Below are positions 1-10,821 of a stretch of DNA of 64,000 bases, piece by piece. Positions within the stretch are counted from its first letter, which is position 1. Each line of letters begins with the position of its first letter. The notes under the pieces are model-generated. The model had not been told where the DNA came from, ran no database searches, and worked only from the letters and a program-made list of their open reading frames with translations. Position numbers and translations under genes: made by a program. The stretch covers positions 1 to 64,000 of the forward strand of contig NW_026014847.1 in NCBI RefSeq assembly GCF_020379485.1, in the 5' to 3' direction. The DNA is from Brassica napus (Eukaryota > Streptophyta > Magnoliopsida > Brassicales > Brassicaceae).

Positions 1-346
1 GCCACTCTCTGGTCCATGTTACTTCCCTTGTCCAGGTAATCCATAAACAAGTTCTGCATTGCTTTCATCCCTTCACACCGCCAACCCGTCTATTACTTCT
101 AAATAACTAGATCGACCAACATTTCTTTTTGAGGATCTTGCCCTTTGAAAATGTATCTGGCTAAGCCGGTTCATCTTAAAAAACTCCCACATTCACAAGC
201 ATGATACCCTCGCTTACCTCAAACTCTTTCTAGGCTCACCCCAACTAAGGTTTCATAGTCATCATAGTTTTCAGAAATAATTGGGGTTTGGAAACCAACA
301 TCTTAGAGCGTTGTCCTAAACAGGATCAACATCTCTGATACCAACT
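1..346 (-). mobile_element. E1 gypsy LTR retrotransposon, partial interior (5' leader side)
   Basis: Read on the minus strand, this is the first 346 bp of the interior of an LTR element that continues out of the window to the left. It is the reverse complement of the start of the E5 interior (about 46203-46540), including the stretch around the end of the Met-tRNA primer site. No open frame of note is present. It is placed as leader or degenerate gag region because it lies directly downstream of the LTR and primer site. E1 and E5 are therefore two insertions of one family in opposite orientations. Confidence 0.85.
332..343 (-). other. E1 primer-binding site (initiator Met tRNA)
   Basis: The minus strand reads TGGTATCAGAGA next to the LTR end, complementary to the 3' end of plant initiator-Met tRNA except for the last base, which is usually C. 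Reverse transcription would prime here. Confidence 0.8.
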
Positions 347-3271
347 TGTAAGACCCGATCCTGCCACCTAGGCCGCGGTCGATGCCTCACGTCGCTCGTA
401 GTCCCTCCTCTGGCCGAACCTCTTAATTTTTGCCCTTATTTATAATATCGCCTAAAGGCGAGAGCGACTAAGATCTTAGCTAAAGACTTCCCTAGTCATT
501 AAGAGCCTAGATCCTTTAACAAGACGCAGAGCCGAGTATTCTCTAGTAAACCATTGGTCTAAACCAATCTAACACTGTTCTGGTCGAATCAACTTAGCCT
601 TGGTCAGTTTACTCAACTTCCAATTAGCTTAAAGGTCTATCCTAAACCCAAACCAAGGCCTACGATTCTGAGGTTCCATTCCCCTAAACCATTCTATCTA
701 GATCACATAAGAAAATGCTAGATCATACCTTTGCCACATCTATGGAGCTTATTAGCTCATCGTCCTCCATTGACTCAAATTGATCTTGCTTGACAGCTGG
801 AGACCACGATCACTCAATGATCTTACTTAAGGTCCTTATCGTGATTCCGCTCAAACAACACCCCGAGGTACTTAGTCATTCAAACAACCATCCCCAAAGA
901 CCTAAGTAACCTTTGAGAAGCTTTGAAAGGATAAGGGTTGCATCTGGCCTTTCTCCTCGGCTCATGCACAATCCAAAATCCTTTTGCCTTATAAGCGATA
1001 GGACCAAGTCCATCTTATGGACTGACAAGCTCATTAGATCCTAAGTCAATCAACCAACCTTCTCACATGACTTGGAACTGATGAGTCATCATCTGGCCTG
1101 ATCGGCCTTGGGACATACCCAGACAACAGATATGACTTGTTCATACCAACCGATGCATTCCTAAATCAGATTAGTTCCGACACCTTGAAACCATCATCCA
1201 GACGTCAGGTCGTCCATACTCAACCATGATCATACTAACGGCTTTCCATTAACAATCACACCTAGGCTTAGTACCTATGGTCTATACGACACAAATACTA
1301 GCCATACACTTCGTCATGGCTCTTAGCCAATACGAAGCTATCAACACCAAGGTTGATATATAGAAGCATCACACCATACTCTTACTCCAGAAATGTGACT
1401 ATCCATACTAGTGCTCGGCCATCGAACCATCATCATGAAACATGATCCGACCACTAGACTTGAAAGCCATCGTCCACTTAGCATGTACTGATATACCCGG
1501 CCTCTCCATTGCCATCATGTGGGTAACGCCCTACATAAGGCATATGGCGTCTATCCTACTCACCAACCCGAGGTTTTCTTGTAAGATACCTCCTTAGCCT
1601 TTGCGACTAGAACCATCCAACCATAGTCGGATCATCCATATCCGTCTCGAAAACCGTCTGGTTAAGAAGGTGCGATTGGCCAGTTATAAGTCCGGCCCAA
1701 AGTCTCACGGACCTCTTACCTGATCCGAGCAAAGCCCTGGATCCATACCACAGATAAGGCCCAAGACCCAACCGGATTGCCTTGCAACCGATCAGACCTT
1801 GCTACGCAACACTCCGTTTAAACTAACCGTCCATTCCGTTCGACTATGCAAGCAGCGGACTGTCCACTTGGTTCGGCCTAAACCTTTAACCAATGGCAAA
1901 CCGTTGGAACTCACACCCTTTGGGAATTAGTAACCTTTGACACTCGTGCCTCTTGGCAACTCATGACCCTTGGCATCATCTCGCACCGACCCATTTCAGA
2001 TGCTCCAAACCGTTCGACCTAACCGTCCGTATGGACTGTCTGGTCCGTGCGTGTGTGTCCGCCTATGGCCAAAGTATCACGCCTTAACCTACCCAAGTCA
2101 TGAACCATTGTGACTTCTCAGGAAGGGTGCAAACCGTTCAGAACAGAACAGAACCGCCCATATCCAATCGATATCCTGAGGCCGGTTTAGACCATGTGCG
2201 CGCCAACTCGTCGGTTATGGACCGCGACCGCATTACTCTAACCGAACCACGGTTATAACCAATCCCCACACATCGACAAGGCCAAGCCAATGTACAGAAG
2301 GAGTTGAAGAAGAATTGGATGAAAGAATGAGAAGAATAGGACACAATCCAAACGCCCATGGCTAGACTGGTTCGGACTGTCCGATTGTCTTAACCGATGA
2401 TTGGTGGTTACCCACTGACCCTATCTGACTGAACCACGGCTTGGAGTCCTTCTCCAGACCTTTCTCTATGCCTTGGGTATTCATAACCACACGGCCCTCT
2501 CTCTCTCTTAAAACCGTTCTCCTTGCCGGAGATACAAAACCACCACGACCGGCCCGTTTCCGGTCGATATCTTGGCCGAACTCTCTCTCCCCTCTCTCTC
2601 TCTACGATTTTCTCTGAGTATTTTACTCTGGAATTGGATAATGAAACCAAAAGGAGAGCCCCATATTTATAGAAAATGAGGGGGTAAGTCTTGCCCCACG
2701 AACAGGCATGACCTGCTATCGAACGGGCACCATCGGCCAAGGGTTGTGCCCCCTCGGCCACTTGCATCCCATCGCCCTTTCTGATTGGGTTTGGGGTCGG
2801 TCAAAAGCCCAACCCACGCCCCAAGCCTCCTGGACTTAGCCAACGGCCTTCTCCAAAGACCCAACAGCCCATGGCCTCATGGCCGGACCTCACAGCCCGC
2901 CACTGACCCAGACCCGAACCATCGGCCTAAAACCCGAAAAGTCCGTCTAGCTGAGGTGAGCTGACTCTCAGCTGCCTCAGCAGAGTGAGCTACGAGTCCA
3001 GCTAATGGAGCTGATTTAGTAGGGACTGAGCTGGAGTGAACTAAACCTAGCTTCGTTGAGCTGGCCGAGCTACTCGTCTACTTCGTCCAGTTACCGTCTT
3101 ACTCGTCCTAGCTGTCTCTTAGCTTATAAAAGGTTAAGTCTAAGTTTCCTTATGTTCTTAACCTTCTTTCTCGACCATGGAACGCTTGCCTTGATGTCCT
3201 AAGACTGTCTGGTACGTTTCCTCGAACCATGGCCGTCCCGACAAATCCTTTCCAGGATTGGGGGCGTGACA
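347..3271 (-). repeat. E1 5' LTR (2925 bp, E1/E5 family)
   Basis: On the minus strand the LTR begins TGTCACGCCCCC (plus-strand end at 3271) and ends GGTCTTACA (plus-strand start at 347), the usual TG...CA termini. It aligns in reverse complement along its length with the E5 LTRs at 43027-46202 and 48856-51780. Its length equals that of the E5 3' LTR. A TATA box lies at 2664-2671, so R-U5 would be about 2.3 kb. The short reading frame that starts downstream of the TATA box in E5 is present here (ATG at 2484-2482) but is shifted by a 1-bp deletion. Directly right of 3271 the satellite begins. Confidence 0.92.
2664..2671 (-). promoter_or_regulatory. E1 LTR TATA box
   Basis: The minus strand reads TATAAATA, followed downstream by a CT/GA-rich leader. 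The same position carries TATAAATA in every LTR of the E1/E5 and E2 families in this window, which supports it as the core promoter. Confidence 0.75.
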
Positions 3272-6200
3272 GTTTGGGTGACTTTGGCCCACGTGGGCTG
3301 CTGTTCAGTACACACAGGACGTCCGAGGCTGTCCGTGGCTGTGTGTCATCACACACAGGACGTCCGTGACTGTCCGTGTGTGTCCGTCCGCATACACAGG
3401 ACGTCCATGGAGGTCTGTCAGCACACACAGGACGTCTGTGTGTGTCCGTCAGAACAGACATGACGTCCGTGGCTGTCCATGTGTGTCCGTGTGTGTCCAT
3501 CAGCACACACAGGACGTCCGTGGCTGTTAATCAGTATACATATCAACACGTTGGTCCTTGGACTTAGCACGCTGGCCCTTCTCGTGGACTGTTTGGGTGA
3601 TTTTGGCCCACGTGGGCTGTCTGTTCACTACACAGAGGACGTCCGTAGGTGTCCACCAGCACACACAGGACGTCCGTGGCTGTCCATGGCTGTCCGTCAG
3701 CACACACAGGACGTCCGTGTCTGTTCGTGTGTGTCCGTGTGTGTCTGTGTCTGTCCGTCAGAACACACAGGACGTCCGTGGCTCTCCATCAGTACACATA
3801 TCAACACGTTGGTCCTTGGAGTCAGCACATTGACCCTTCCCGTGGACTGTTCGGGTGATTTTGGCCCACGTGGGCTGTCTGTTCAGTACACACAGGACGT
3901 CCGTGGGTGTCCGCCAGCACACACAGGACATCCGTGGCTGTCCATGTGTGTTCGTGTCTGTCCGTGTGTGTCCATCAGCACACACAGGACGTCCGTGGCT
4001 GTCCATCAGTACACATATCAGCACGTTGGTCCTTGGACTCAGCACGCCGGCCCTTCGCAGGGACTGTTTGTGTGATTTTGGCCCACGTGGGCTGTCTGTT
4101 CAGTACACACAGGACGTCCGTGAGTGTCCGCCAGCACATACAAGACGTCCGGGGCTGTCCGTGGCTCTCCGTTAGCACACACAGGGCGTCCGTGACTGTC
4201 TGTGTGTGTCCGTCAGCACACACAGGACGTCCGTGGGTGTCCGTCCGGACACATAGGACGTCCGTGTGTGTCCATCAGCACACACAGGACGTATGTGGCT
4301 GTCCATGTGTGTCCCTGTGTGTCCGTCAGCACACACAGGACGTTCGTGGCTGTCCATGTGTGTCCATGTGTGTCCGTCAGAACACACAGGACGTCTGTGG
4401 CTGTCCATCAGTATACATATCAGCACGTTGGTCCTTGGACTCAGCACGCTGGCCCTTCTCGTGGATGTTTGGGTGATTTTGGCCCACGTGGGCTGTTTGT
4501 TCAGTACATAGAGGACGTCAATGGGTATCCGCCTGCACACACAGGACGTCCGTGTGTGTCCGTCAGTACACAAAGGAGGTCCGGGGCTGTCCGTGTGTCT
4601 CCGTCAGCACACACAGGACGTCCGTGACTATCTACCAGTACACATATCAGCATGTTGGTCCTTGGACTCAGAACGTTGACCCTTCCCGTGGACTGTTCGG
4701 GTGATTTTGGCCCACGTGGGCTGTCTGGTCAGTACACACAGGACGTCCGTGGGTGTCCGCCAGCACACACAGGATGTCCGTGGCTGTCTGTGTGTGTCCG
4801 TCTGTGTCTGTCAGCACACACATGACGTCTGTGGCTATCCATTAGTACACATATCAGCACGTTGGTCCCTGGACTCAGCACGCTGGCCCTTCCCGTGGAC
4901 TGTTTGGGTGATTTTGGCCCACGTGGGCTGTCTGTTCAGTACACACAGGACATCCGTGGGTGTCTGCCTGCACACACATGACGTCTGTGGCTGTCTGTGG
5001 CTGTCCGTCAGCACACACAGGACGTCTGTGGCTGTCCGTGTGTGTCCGTGTGTGTCTGTGGGTGTCCGCCAGCATACACAGGATGTTCATGGCTGTCTGT
5101 CAGCACACACAGGACGTCCGTGTGTGTCCGTCAGCACACACAGGACGTCCGTGGCTGTCCGTCAGCACACAAAGGACGTCTGTGACTGTCCGTGTGTGTC
5201 CGTCAGCACATACATGACGTCTGTGGGTGTCCATCAGCACACACAGGACGTCCGTGTGTATCCCGTCAACACACACAGGACGTCCGTGGCGGTCCATGTG
5301 TGTCTGTGTTTGTTCGTCAGCACACACAGGACGTCCGTGGCTGTCCATCAGTACACATATCAGCACGTTGGTCCTTGGACTCAGCACCCTGGCCCTTCTT
5401 GTGGACTGTTTGGGTGATTTTGGCCCACGTGGGCTGTCTGTTCAGTACACAGAGGACGTCCGTGGGTGTCCGCCAGCACACATAGGACGTCCGTGGATGT
5501 CCGTGGTTGTCCTACATCACACACTGGACATCCGTGGCTGTCCGTGTGTGTCCGTGTCTATCCGTCAGCACACGCAGGACGTCCGTGGCTGTCCATCAGT
5601 ACACATATCAGCACGTTGGTCCTTGGACTCAGCATGCTGACCCTTCCCGTGGACTGTTCGGGTGATTTTGGCCCACATGGGCTGTCTGTTCAGTACACAC
5701 AGGACGTCCGTGGGTGTCCGTCAGCACGCACAGGACATTCGTGTGTGTACGTCAGCTCACAGAGGACGTTCGGGGCTGTCCGTGTGTGTCCGTCAGCACA
5801 CACAGGATGTCCATGACTGTCCATCAGTACACATATCAGCATGTTGGTCCTTGGACTCAGCACGTTGACCCTTCCCGTCGACTGTTCGGGTGATTTTGAC
5901 CCACGTGGGCTGTCTGGTCAGTACACACAGGACGTCTGTGGGTGTCCGCCAGCACACATAGGACGTCTGTGGCTGTCCGTGTGTGTTCGTCTGTGTGCGT
6001 CAGCACACACAAGACGTCTGTGGCTATCCATCAGTACACATATCAGGACGTTGGTCCTTGGACTCAGCACGCTGGCCCTTCCTGTGGACTGTTTGGGGAT
6101 TTTGGCCCACGTGGGCGTTTTTTTCAGTACACAGGACGTCCGTGGGTGTTCGCCAGCACACACATGACGTCTGTGGCTTTCCGTGGCTGTCCGTCAGCAC

Positions 6201-7750
6201 ACACATGACGTCTGTGGCTGTCTGTGTGTGTCCGTGTGTGTCTGCCAGCATACACAGGATGTTCGTGGCTGTCCGTTGCTGTCTGTCAGCACACACAGGA
6301 CATCCGTGTGTGTCCGTCAGCACACACAGGATGTCCGTGTGTGTCTGTCAGCACACACAGGACGTCTGTGGCTGTCCATCAGTACACATATCAGCACACT
6401 GGTCCTTGGACTCAGCATGCTGGCCCTTCCCGTGGACGGTTCGGGTGATTTTGGCCCACGTGGGCTGTCTTTTCAGTACACATAGGACGTCCGTGGGTGT
6501 CCATCAGCACACACAGGACATCCTTGGTGTTCGTCTGTACACACAAGACATCCGTGGCTGTCCGTGTGTGTCCGTGTGTGTCTGTGGGTGTCCGCCAGCA
6601 CACACAGGACGTTCGTGGCTGTCAATGGCTGTCCGTCAGCACACACAGGACGTCTATGTGTGTTCGTCATCACACACAGGACGTGTGTGTGTGTCCGTCA
6701 GCACACACAGGACGTCCGGGGCTGTCCGTGTGTGTCCGTCAGCACACATAGGACGTCCGTGGCTGTCCATCAGTACACATATAAGCACGTTGGTCCTTGG
6801 ACTCAGCACGCTGACCCTTCCCATGGACTGTTCGGGTGATTTTGGCCCACGTGGGATGTCTGGTCAGTACACACAGGATGTCCGTGGGTGTCCTCCAGCA
6901 CACACAGGACGTCTGTGGCTTTCCGTGTGTGTCCGTCTGTGACCGTCAGCACACACAGGACGTCCGTGTCTGTCTATCAGTTCACATTTCAGCACGTTGG
7001 TTCTTGGACTCCGAACGCTGGCCCTCCCCGTGGACTGTTTGGGTGATTTTGGCCCACGTGGGCTGTCTGTTGAGTACACACAAGATGTCTGTGGGTGTCC
7101 GCCAGGACACACAGGACGTCCGTGGCTGTCCGTCTGTATCCGTGTGTGTCTGTGGGTGTCCGCCAGCACACACAGGACGTTCGTGGCTGTCAATGGCTGT
7201 CCGTCAGCACACACAGGACGTCTATGTGTGTCCGTCAGCACACACAGGACGTCTATGTGTGTCCGTCAGCACACACAGGACGTGTGTGTGTGTCTGTGTG
7301 TGTCCGTCAGCACACACAGGAAGTCCGTGGCTGTCCATCAGTACACATATCAGCACGCTGGTCCTTGGACTCAGCACGCTGGCCCTTCCCGTGGACTGTT
7401 TGGGTGATTTTGGCCCACGTGGGCTGTCTGTTCAGTACACACATGACGTCCGTGGGTGTCCGTCAGCACATTACAGGACGTCCGTGTGTGTCTGTGTGTG
7501 TCCGTCAGCACACACAAGACGTCCGTGGCTGTCCATCAGTACACATATCAGCACGTTGGTTCTTGGACTCAGCACGCTGACCCTTCCCGTGGACTGTTCG
7601 GGTTATTTTGGCCCTCGTGGGCTGTCTGTTGAGTACTCACAGGACGTCTGTGGGTGTCCGCCAGCACACACAGGATGTCCGTGGCTGCCTGTGTGTGTCC
7701 GTCAGTGTCCGTCAGCACTCACAGGACATCTGTGGCTGTTCATCAGTACA

Positions 7751-7805
7751 CATATCAGCACGTTGGTCCTTGAACTCAACACGTTGGTCATTGGACTCAG
7801 CACGC
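7751..7805. repeat. Core variant with internal ~26-bp tandem duplication
   Basis: The core segment CACGTTGGTCCTTGAACTCA is followed by a second copy, CACGTTGGTCATTGGACTCA. The same doubled core recurs near 31020-31075 and 33007-33062. It therefore marks descent of these higher-order units from one ancestor. Confidence 0.8.
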
Positions 7806-8082
7806 TGGCCCTTCCCGTGGACTGTTTGGGTCATTTTGGCCCACGTTGGCTGTCTGTTCAGTACACACAGGACGTCCGTGGGTGTCCGCCAGCACACACA
7901 GGACGTTTGTGGCTGTTAGTGGCTGTCCGTCAGCACACACAGGACGTCTATGGCTGTCCGTGTGTGCCCGTGTGTGTCTGTGGGTGTCTGCCAGCATAAA
8001 CACGACGTTCGTGGCTGTGCGTGGCTGTCTGTCAGCACACAAATGACGTCCATGTGTGTCCCTCAGCACAGACAGGACGTCC

Positions 8083-8106
8083 GTGTGTGTGTGTGTGTGT
8101 GTGTGT
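8083..8106. repeat. (GT)12 microsatellite inside a satellite subunit
   Basis: An uninterrupted run of 12 GT dinucleotides lies inside the GTGTGTG arm of a satellite subunit, apparently by slippage expansion of that arm. Confidence 0.9.
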
Positions 8107-8777
8107 CATTCAGCACACACAGGATGTCCGTGGCTGTCCATCAGTACACATATCAGCACGCTGGCCCTTCCCGTGAACTGTTCGGGTGATTTTGGCCCAC
8201 GTGGACTGTCTGTTCAGTACACAAAGGATGTCCGTGGGTGTCCGTCAGCACACACAGGACGTCCGTGGGTGTGGGTCAGCACACACAGGACGTCCGTGTG
8301 TGTCTTGTGTGTCCGTCAGCACACACAGGACGTCCGTGGGTGTGGGTCAGCACACACAGGACGTCCGTGTGTGTCTGTGTGTGTCCGTCAGCACACACAA
8401 GACGTTCGTGGCTGTCCATCCGTACACATATCAGCACGTTGGTCCTTTGACTCAGCACGCTAGCCCTTTCCGTGGACTGTTTGGGTGATTTTAGCCCACG
8501 TGGGCTGTCTGTTCAGTACAGAAAGGACGTCCGTGGGTGTCTGCCAGCACACACAGGACGTCCGTGTGTGTCCGTCAGCACACACAGGACGTCCGTGACT
8601 GTCCGTGTGTGTCCGTGTATGTCCGTCAGCACACACAGGAGGTCCGTGGGTGTTCGTCAGCACACACAGGACGGCCGTGTGTGTCCGTCAGCACACACAG
8701 GACGTCCGTGGCTGTCCATGTGTGTCCGTCAGCACACACAGGACGTCCGTGGCTGTCCATGTGTGTCCGTGTGTGTC

Positions 8778-8993
8778 GGTTATGGACCGCGACCGCATTA
8801 CTCTACCAGAACCACGGTTATAACCAATCCCAACACATCAACAAGGCCAAGCCAATGTACAGAAGGAATTGAAGAAGAATTGGATGAAAAGAATGAGAAG
8901 AATAGGACACAATCCAAACGCCCATGGCTAGACCGGTTCGGACTGTCCGATTGTCTTGGCCGATGAGTCGGTGGTTACCCACTGACCCTATCT
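8778..8993 (-). repeat. Truncated E1-family LTR, left fragment
   Basis: This aligns with 2213-2426 of the E1 LTR and continues at 16343 after the E2 insertion. The outer 1.87 kb of the LTR (equivalent to 347-2212) is missing. At 8777/8778 satellite sequence runs straight into mid-LTR sequence, so the left edge is a recombination breakpoint and not an LTR end. Confidence 0.9.
8989..8993. other. E2 target-site duplication, left copy (TATCT)
   Basis: The five bases before the E2 terminus are TATCT. The copy after the other terminus (16343-16347) reads TAACT. The undisrupted E1 LTR has a single TATCT at the matching place (2422-2426), confirming the insertion point and one later substitution. 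Confidence 0.85.
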
Positions 8994-9164
8994 TGTAAGA
9001 CCTGTTCCTGGTCTCTTAACCCAACTGGATACGAATGCTTACTTATTAATTTCTTTGCTTGTTTGATCCATTTTAAGTCTTTTATTTGCTAAGTCATATT
9101 CGAATATGAGGATCATAAACAAGGAACAGATTGCACAGCGGAATAACAATGTATAAACTTTGTA

Positions 9165-9371
9165 TTACTTAGAAACATGAGATTCAATACACAACTTCTT
9201 AACAGTCTCATAGACAATCACTAGTTCATCCCTAGTATCATCTAACCACACGTTACACAGCCTCTCACTGACCGAGCCTTCACGGCTCCTTGGCTTGACC
9301 AGAACCATCCTTAGTTCCTTGTGAACCACGTCTGGGTTCTCCATGCTCTTCTCCTTGTCTTGATCTCCCAT
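9165..9371 (-). CDS. Small ORF inside E2 3' LTR, possible LTR-borne Gag N-terminus
   Basis: This 68-codon frame begins with ATG about 170 bp downstream of the LTR TATA box and starts MGDQDKEKSMENPDVVHK. The start resembles the frame at the same place in the E5 LTR (MNTQGIEKGLEKDSKAVV): both have Q at position 4, EK at 7-8, E at 11 and VV nearby. The downstream part of the frame is not shared by the other E2 LTR, which stops after 25 codons, so only the first 20 or so residues are candidates for real coding. No recognised domain. It may encode the first Gag residues if spliced across the primer site; otherwise it is a leader uORF. Confidence 0.4.
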   Translation of the reverse strand: MGDQDKEKSMENPDVVHKELRMVLVKPRSREGSVSERLCNVWLDDTRDELVIVYETVKKLCIESHVSK

Positions 9372-9539
9372 TTTTGACCGGAGTTAGTTCTCAAACAATC
9401 AAAGTCGCCGGAACACAACACCACCACAATCGGCCTTTCTCTTGGTCGGAACTCTCTCTTTCTCTCTTTCTCTCTCTCTACGGTTTCTCTGAGTATTTTA
9501 CTCTGGAATTCGATAATGAAATCGACCAGAGAGCCCCCA

Positions 9540-9547
9540 TATTTATA
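9540..9547 (-). promoter_or_regulatory. E2 3' LTR TATA box
   Basis: TATAAATA on the minus strand, matching 15736-15743 in the other LTR. Confidence 0.7.
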
Positions 9548-10113
9548 GAAAACGAGGGGGTAAGTCTTGCCCCACGAACAGGCATGGCTTGCTAGCGAAT
9601 GGGCACCATCGGCCAAGGGTTGTCCCCTTTCGGCCACTTGCATCCCTTCGCCCTTTCTGATTGGGTTTGGGGTCGGCCACAAGCCCAACCCACGCCCCAA
9701 GCCTCCTGGACTTAGCCCATGGCCTTGTCCTAAGACCCAACAGCCCATGGCCTCATGGCCGGACCTCACTGCCCGCCACTAACCCAGACCCGGACCATCG
9801 GCCTAAAGCCCGGACAGTCCGTCTAGCTGAGATGAGCTGACTCTCAGCTGCCTCAGCTGAGTGAGCTTGTAGTCCAGCTAGTAGAGCTGACCTAGTAAGG
9901 ACTGAGCTGGAGTGAACTGAACCTAGCTTCCTTGAGCTGGCCGAGCTACTCGTCTAGCTACCGTCTTACTCGTCCTAGCTCTCTCTTAGCTTGTATAAGG
10001 TTAAGTCTAAGTTTCCTTATGTCCTTAACCTTCTTTCTCGACCATGGAACGCTTGCCTTGATGTCCTAGGACTGGCTTGCACGTTTCCTCGAACCATGGC
10101 CGTCCCAACAATC

Positions 10114-10821
10114 CTACTCAGGATTGGGGGCGTGACAAGTCTCCCCCCCTTGGGATGGATTCGTCCTCGAATCCGAATCGAATGCTTCCTCGGAAACAAA
10201 CTGATCCAACCACTCTGGGTACTCTGCTTTCATTCTAGCTTCGGTTTCCCAAGTGAATATATCTTGACCATTACAGTACCAGACGACCTTGACCATCTGG
10301 ACCGTCTTCTTCCTTGTTGCTTTTTCCATCCTATCTATGATTCGAACTGGTCTTGTTTCCAAGGTTAGGTTCTTACCAAGATCGTCTGGAATGGCAGGAA
10401 GAGCGATGTCTTGGTCCATCAAACATTTCCGAAGTTGGGAGACGTGGAACACATTATGGAATGCGTCCATCTTGGCTGGCAAGTCCAACTTATAGGCCAC
10501 CATCCCAACTCTTTCAATGTCCTTGAACGGCCCCAAGTATCTTGGATCTAACTTCCATCTTCCGGAGATCCGGACTCGTCCTTTGAAGGTAATCATTTTG
10601 AGATACACCAAGTCACCTACTTGGAACTCGAGATCTTTCCTTCTTCGATCTGCATAGTTCTTTTGGCGGTCTTGTGCCTGTCTCATCTTGTCCCTCAAGA
10701 ACTTGATCTTTTCTGTTGTCTCTTCGACAATCTCCGGACCAATCATGCTGTGTTCCCCAACTTGGGTCCAGCATAAGGGTGTCCTACATGGACGCCCATA
10801 CAGAGCTTCGTATGGCGACAT
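10114..10821 (-). CDS. pol: E2 Pol C-terminal part: integrase C-terminus and chromodomain-like tail
   Basis: This 235-codon frame continues Pol after a one-base deletion near 10822. It begins at the [13 protein letters not shown] region that follows the integrase core. Residues about 60-115 form the GPY/F-type module (VGDLVYLKM..., [16 protein letters not shown]), followed by [12 protein letters not shown]. Residues about 160-205 look like a chromodomain of the Tekay/Del type, with KVVW, TWETEA and YPEWL. In the family this tail tethers integrase to heterochromatin marks, which fits insertion in satellite-rich DNA. The frame crosses the polypurine tract and ends 24 bp inside the 3' LTR, so the last codons are LTR-encoded. 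Confidence 0.85.
   Translation of the reverse strand: MSPYEALYGRPCRTPLCWTQVGEHSMIGPEIVEETTEKIKFLRDKMRQAQDRQKNYADRRRKDLEFQVGDLVYLKMITFKGRVRISGRWKLDPRYLGPFKDIERVGMVAYKLDLPAKMDAFHNVFHVSQLRKCLMDQDIALPAIPDDLGKNLTLETRPVRIIDRMEKATRKKTVQMVKVVWYCNGQDIFTWETEARMKAEYPEWLDQFVSEEAFDSDSRTNPSQGGETCHAPNPE
10138..10151 (-). other. E2 polypurine tract
   Basis: The minus strand reads AAGGGGGGGAGACT directly before the 3' LTR TGTCACG, the expected primer for plus-strand DNA synthesis. It lies inside the end of the pol frame. Confidence 0.85.

Larger units (their letters stand above)
3272..8777. repeat. Satellite block A (composite core plus 31-bp subunit array)
   Basis: This block alternates a core of roughly 110 bp (from CATCAGTACACATATCAG to GCTGTCTGTTCAGTACACAC, with GCCCACGTGGGC near its right end) with variable runs of about 31-bp subunits built on GGACGTCCGTG...CCGTCAGCACACACA. 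About 18 cores occur, for example near 3538, 3798, 4014, 4425, 4641, 4850, 5356, 5608, 5831, 6043, 6388, 6777, 6986, 7351, 7550, 7750, 8149 and 8428, giving irregular spacings of about 200-500 bp. Long open frames exist on both strands because the repeat units lack stops. They translate to the same few phrases in several frames, so I do not call them genes. The first 3.3 kb or so is paralogous to block B. The right end stops abruptly at an LTR fragment. Confidence 0.95.
8994..10137 (-). repeat. E2 3' LTR (1144 bp)
   Basis: TG...CA termini; it pairs with 15189-16342. The LTRs differ by scattered substitutions and small indels. It contains a TATA box at 9540-9547 and a 68-codon frame at 9165-9371. 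Parts of the sequence around the TATA box and CT-rich leader resemble the E1/E5 LTRs, so the two LTR families share ancestry or exchanged their promoter region. Confidence 0.93.

Noticed and set aside
6836..7999. Long open frames across the satellite (up to 387 codons on plus, 199 on minus)
   Set aside because: They translate the same few repeat phrases in several overlapping frames and on both strands, have no domain, and break at each unit-length change. Open frames arise because the repeat units lack stops; no coding signal beyond that.
3272..8777. CRISPR-like pattern of ~31-bp repeats
   Set aside because: Subunits are contiguous and imperfect, with no unique spacers and no cas genes; the surrounding sequence is plant retrotransposons.
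3272..8777. Telomeric or interstitial telomere repeat
   Set aside because: The GT-rich stretches are GTGTGTCC-type, not TTTAGGG, and sit inside a 31-bp unit.
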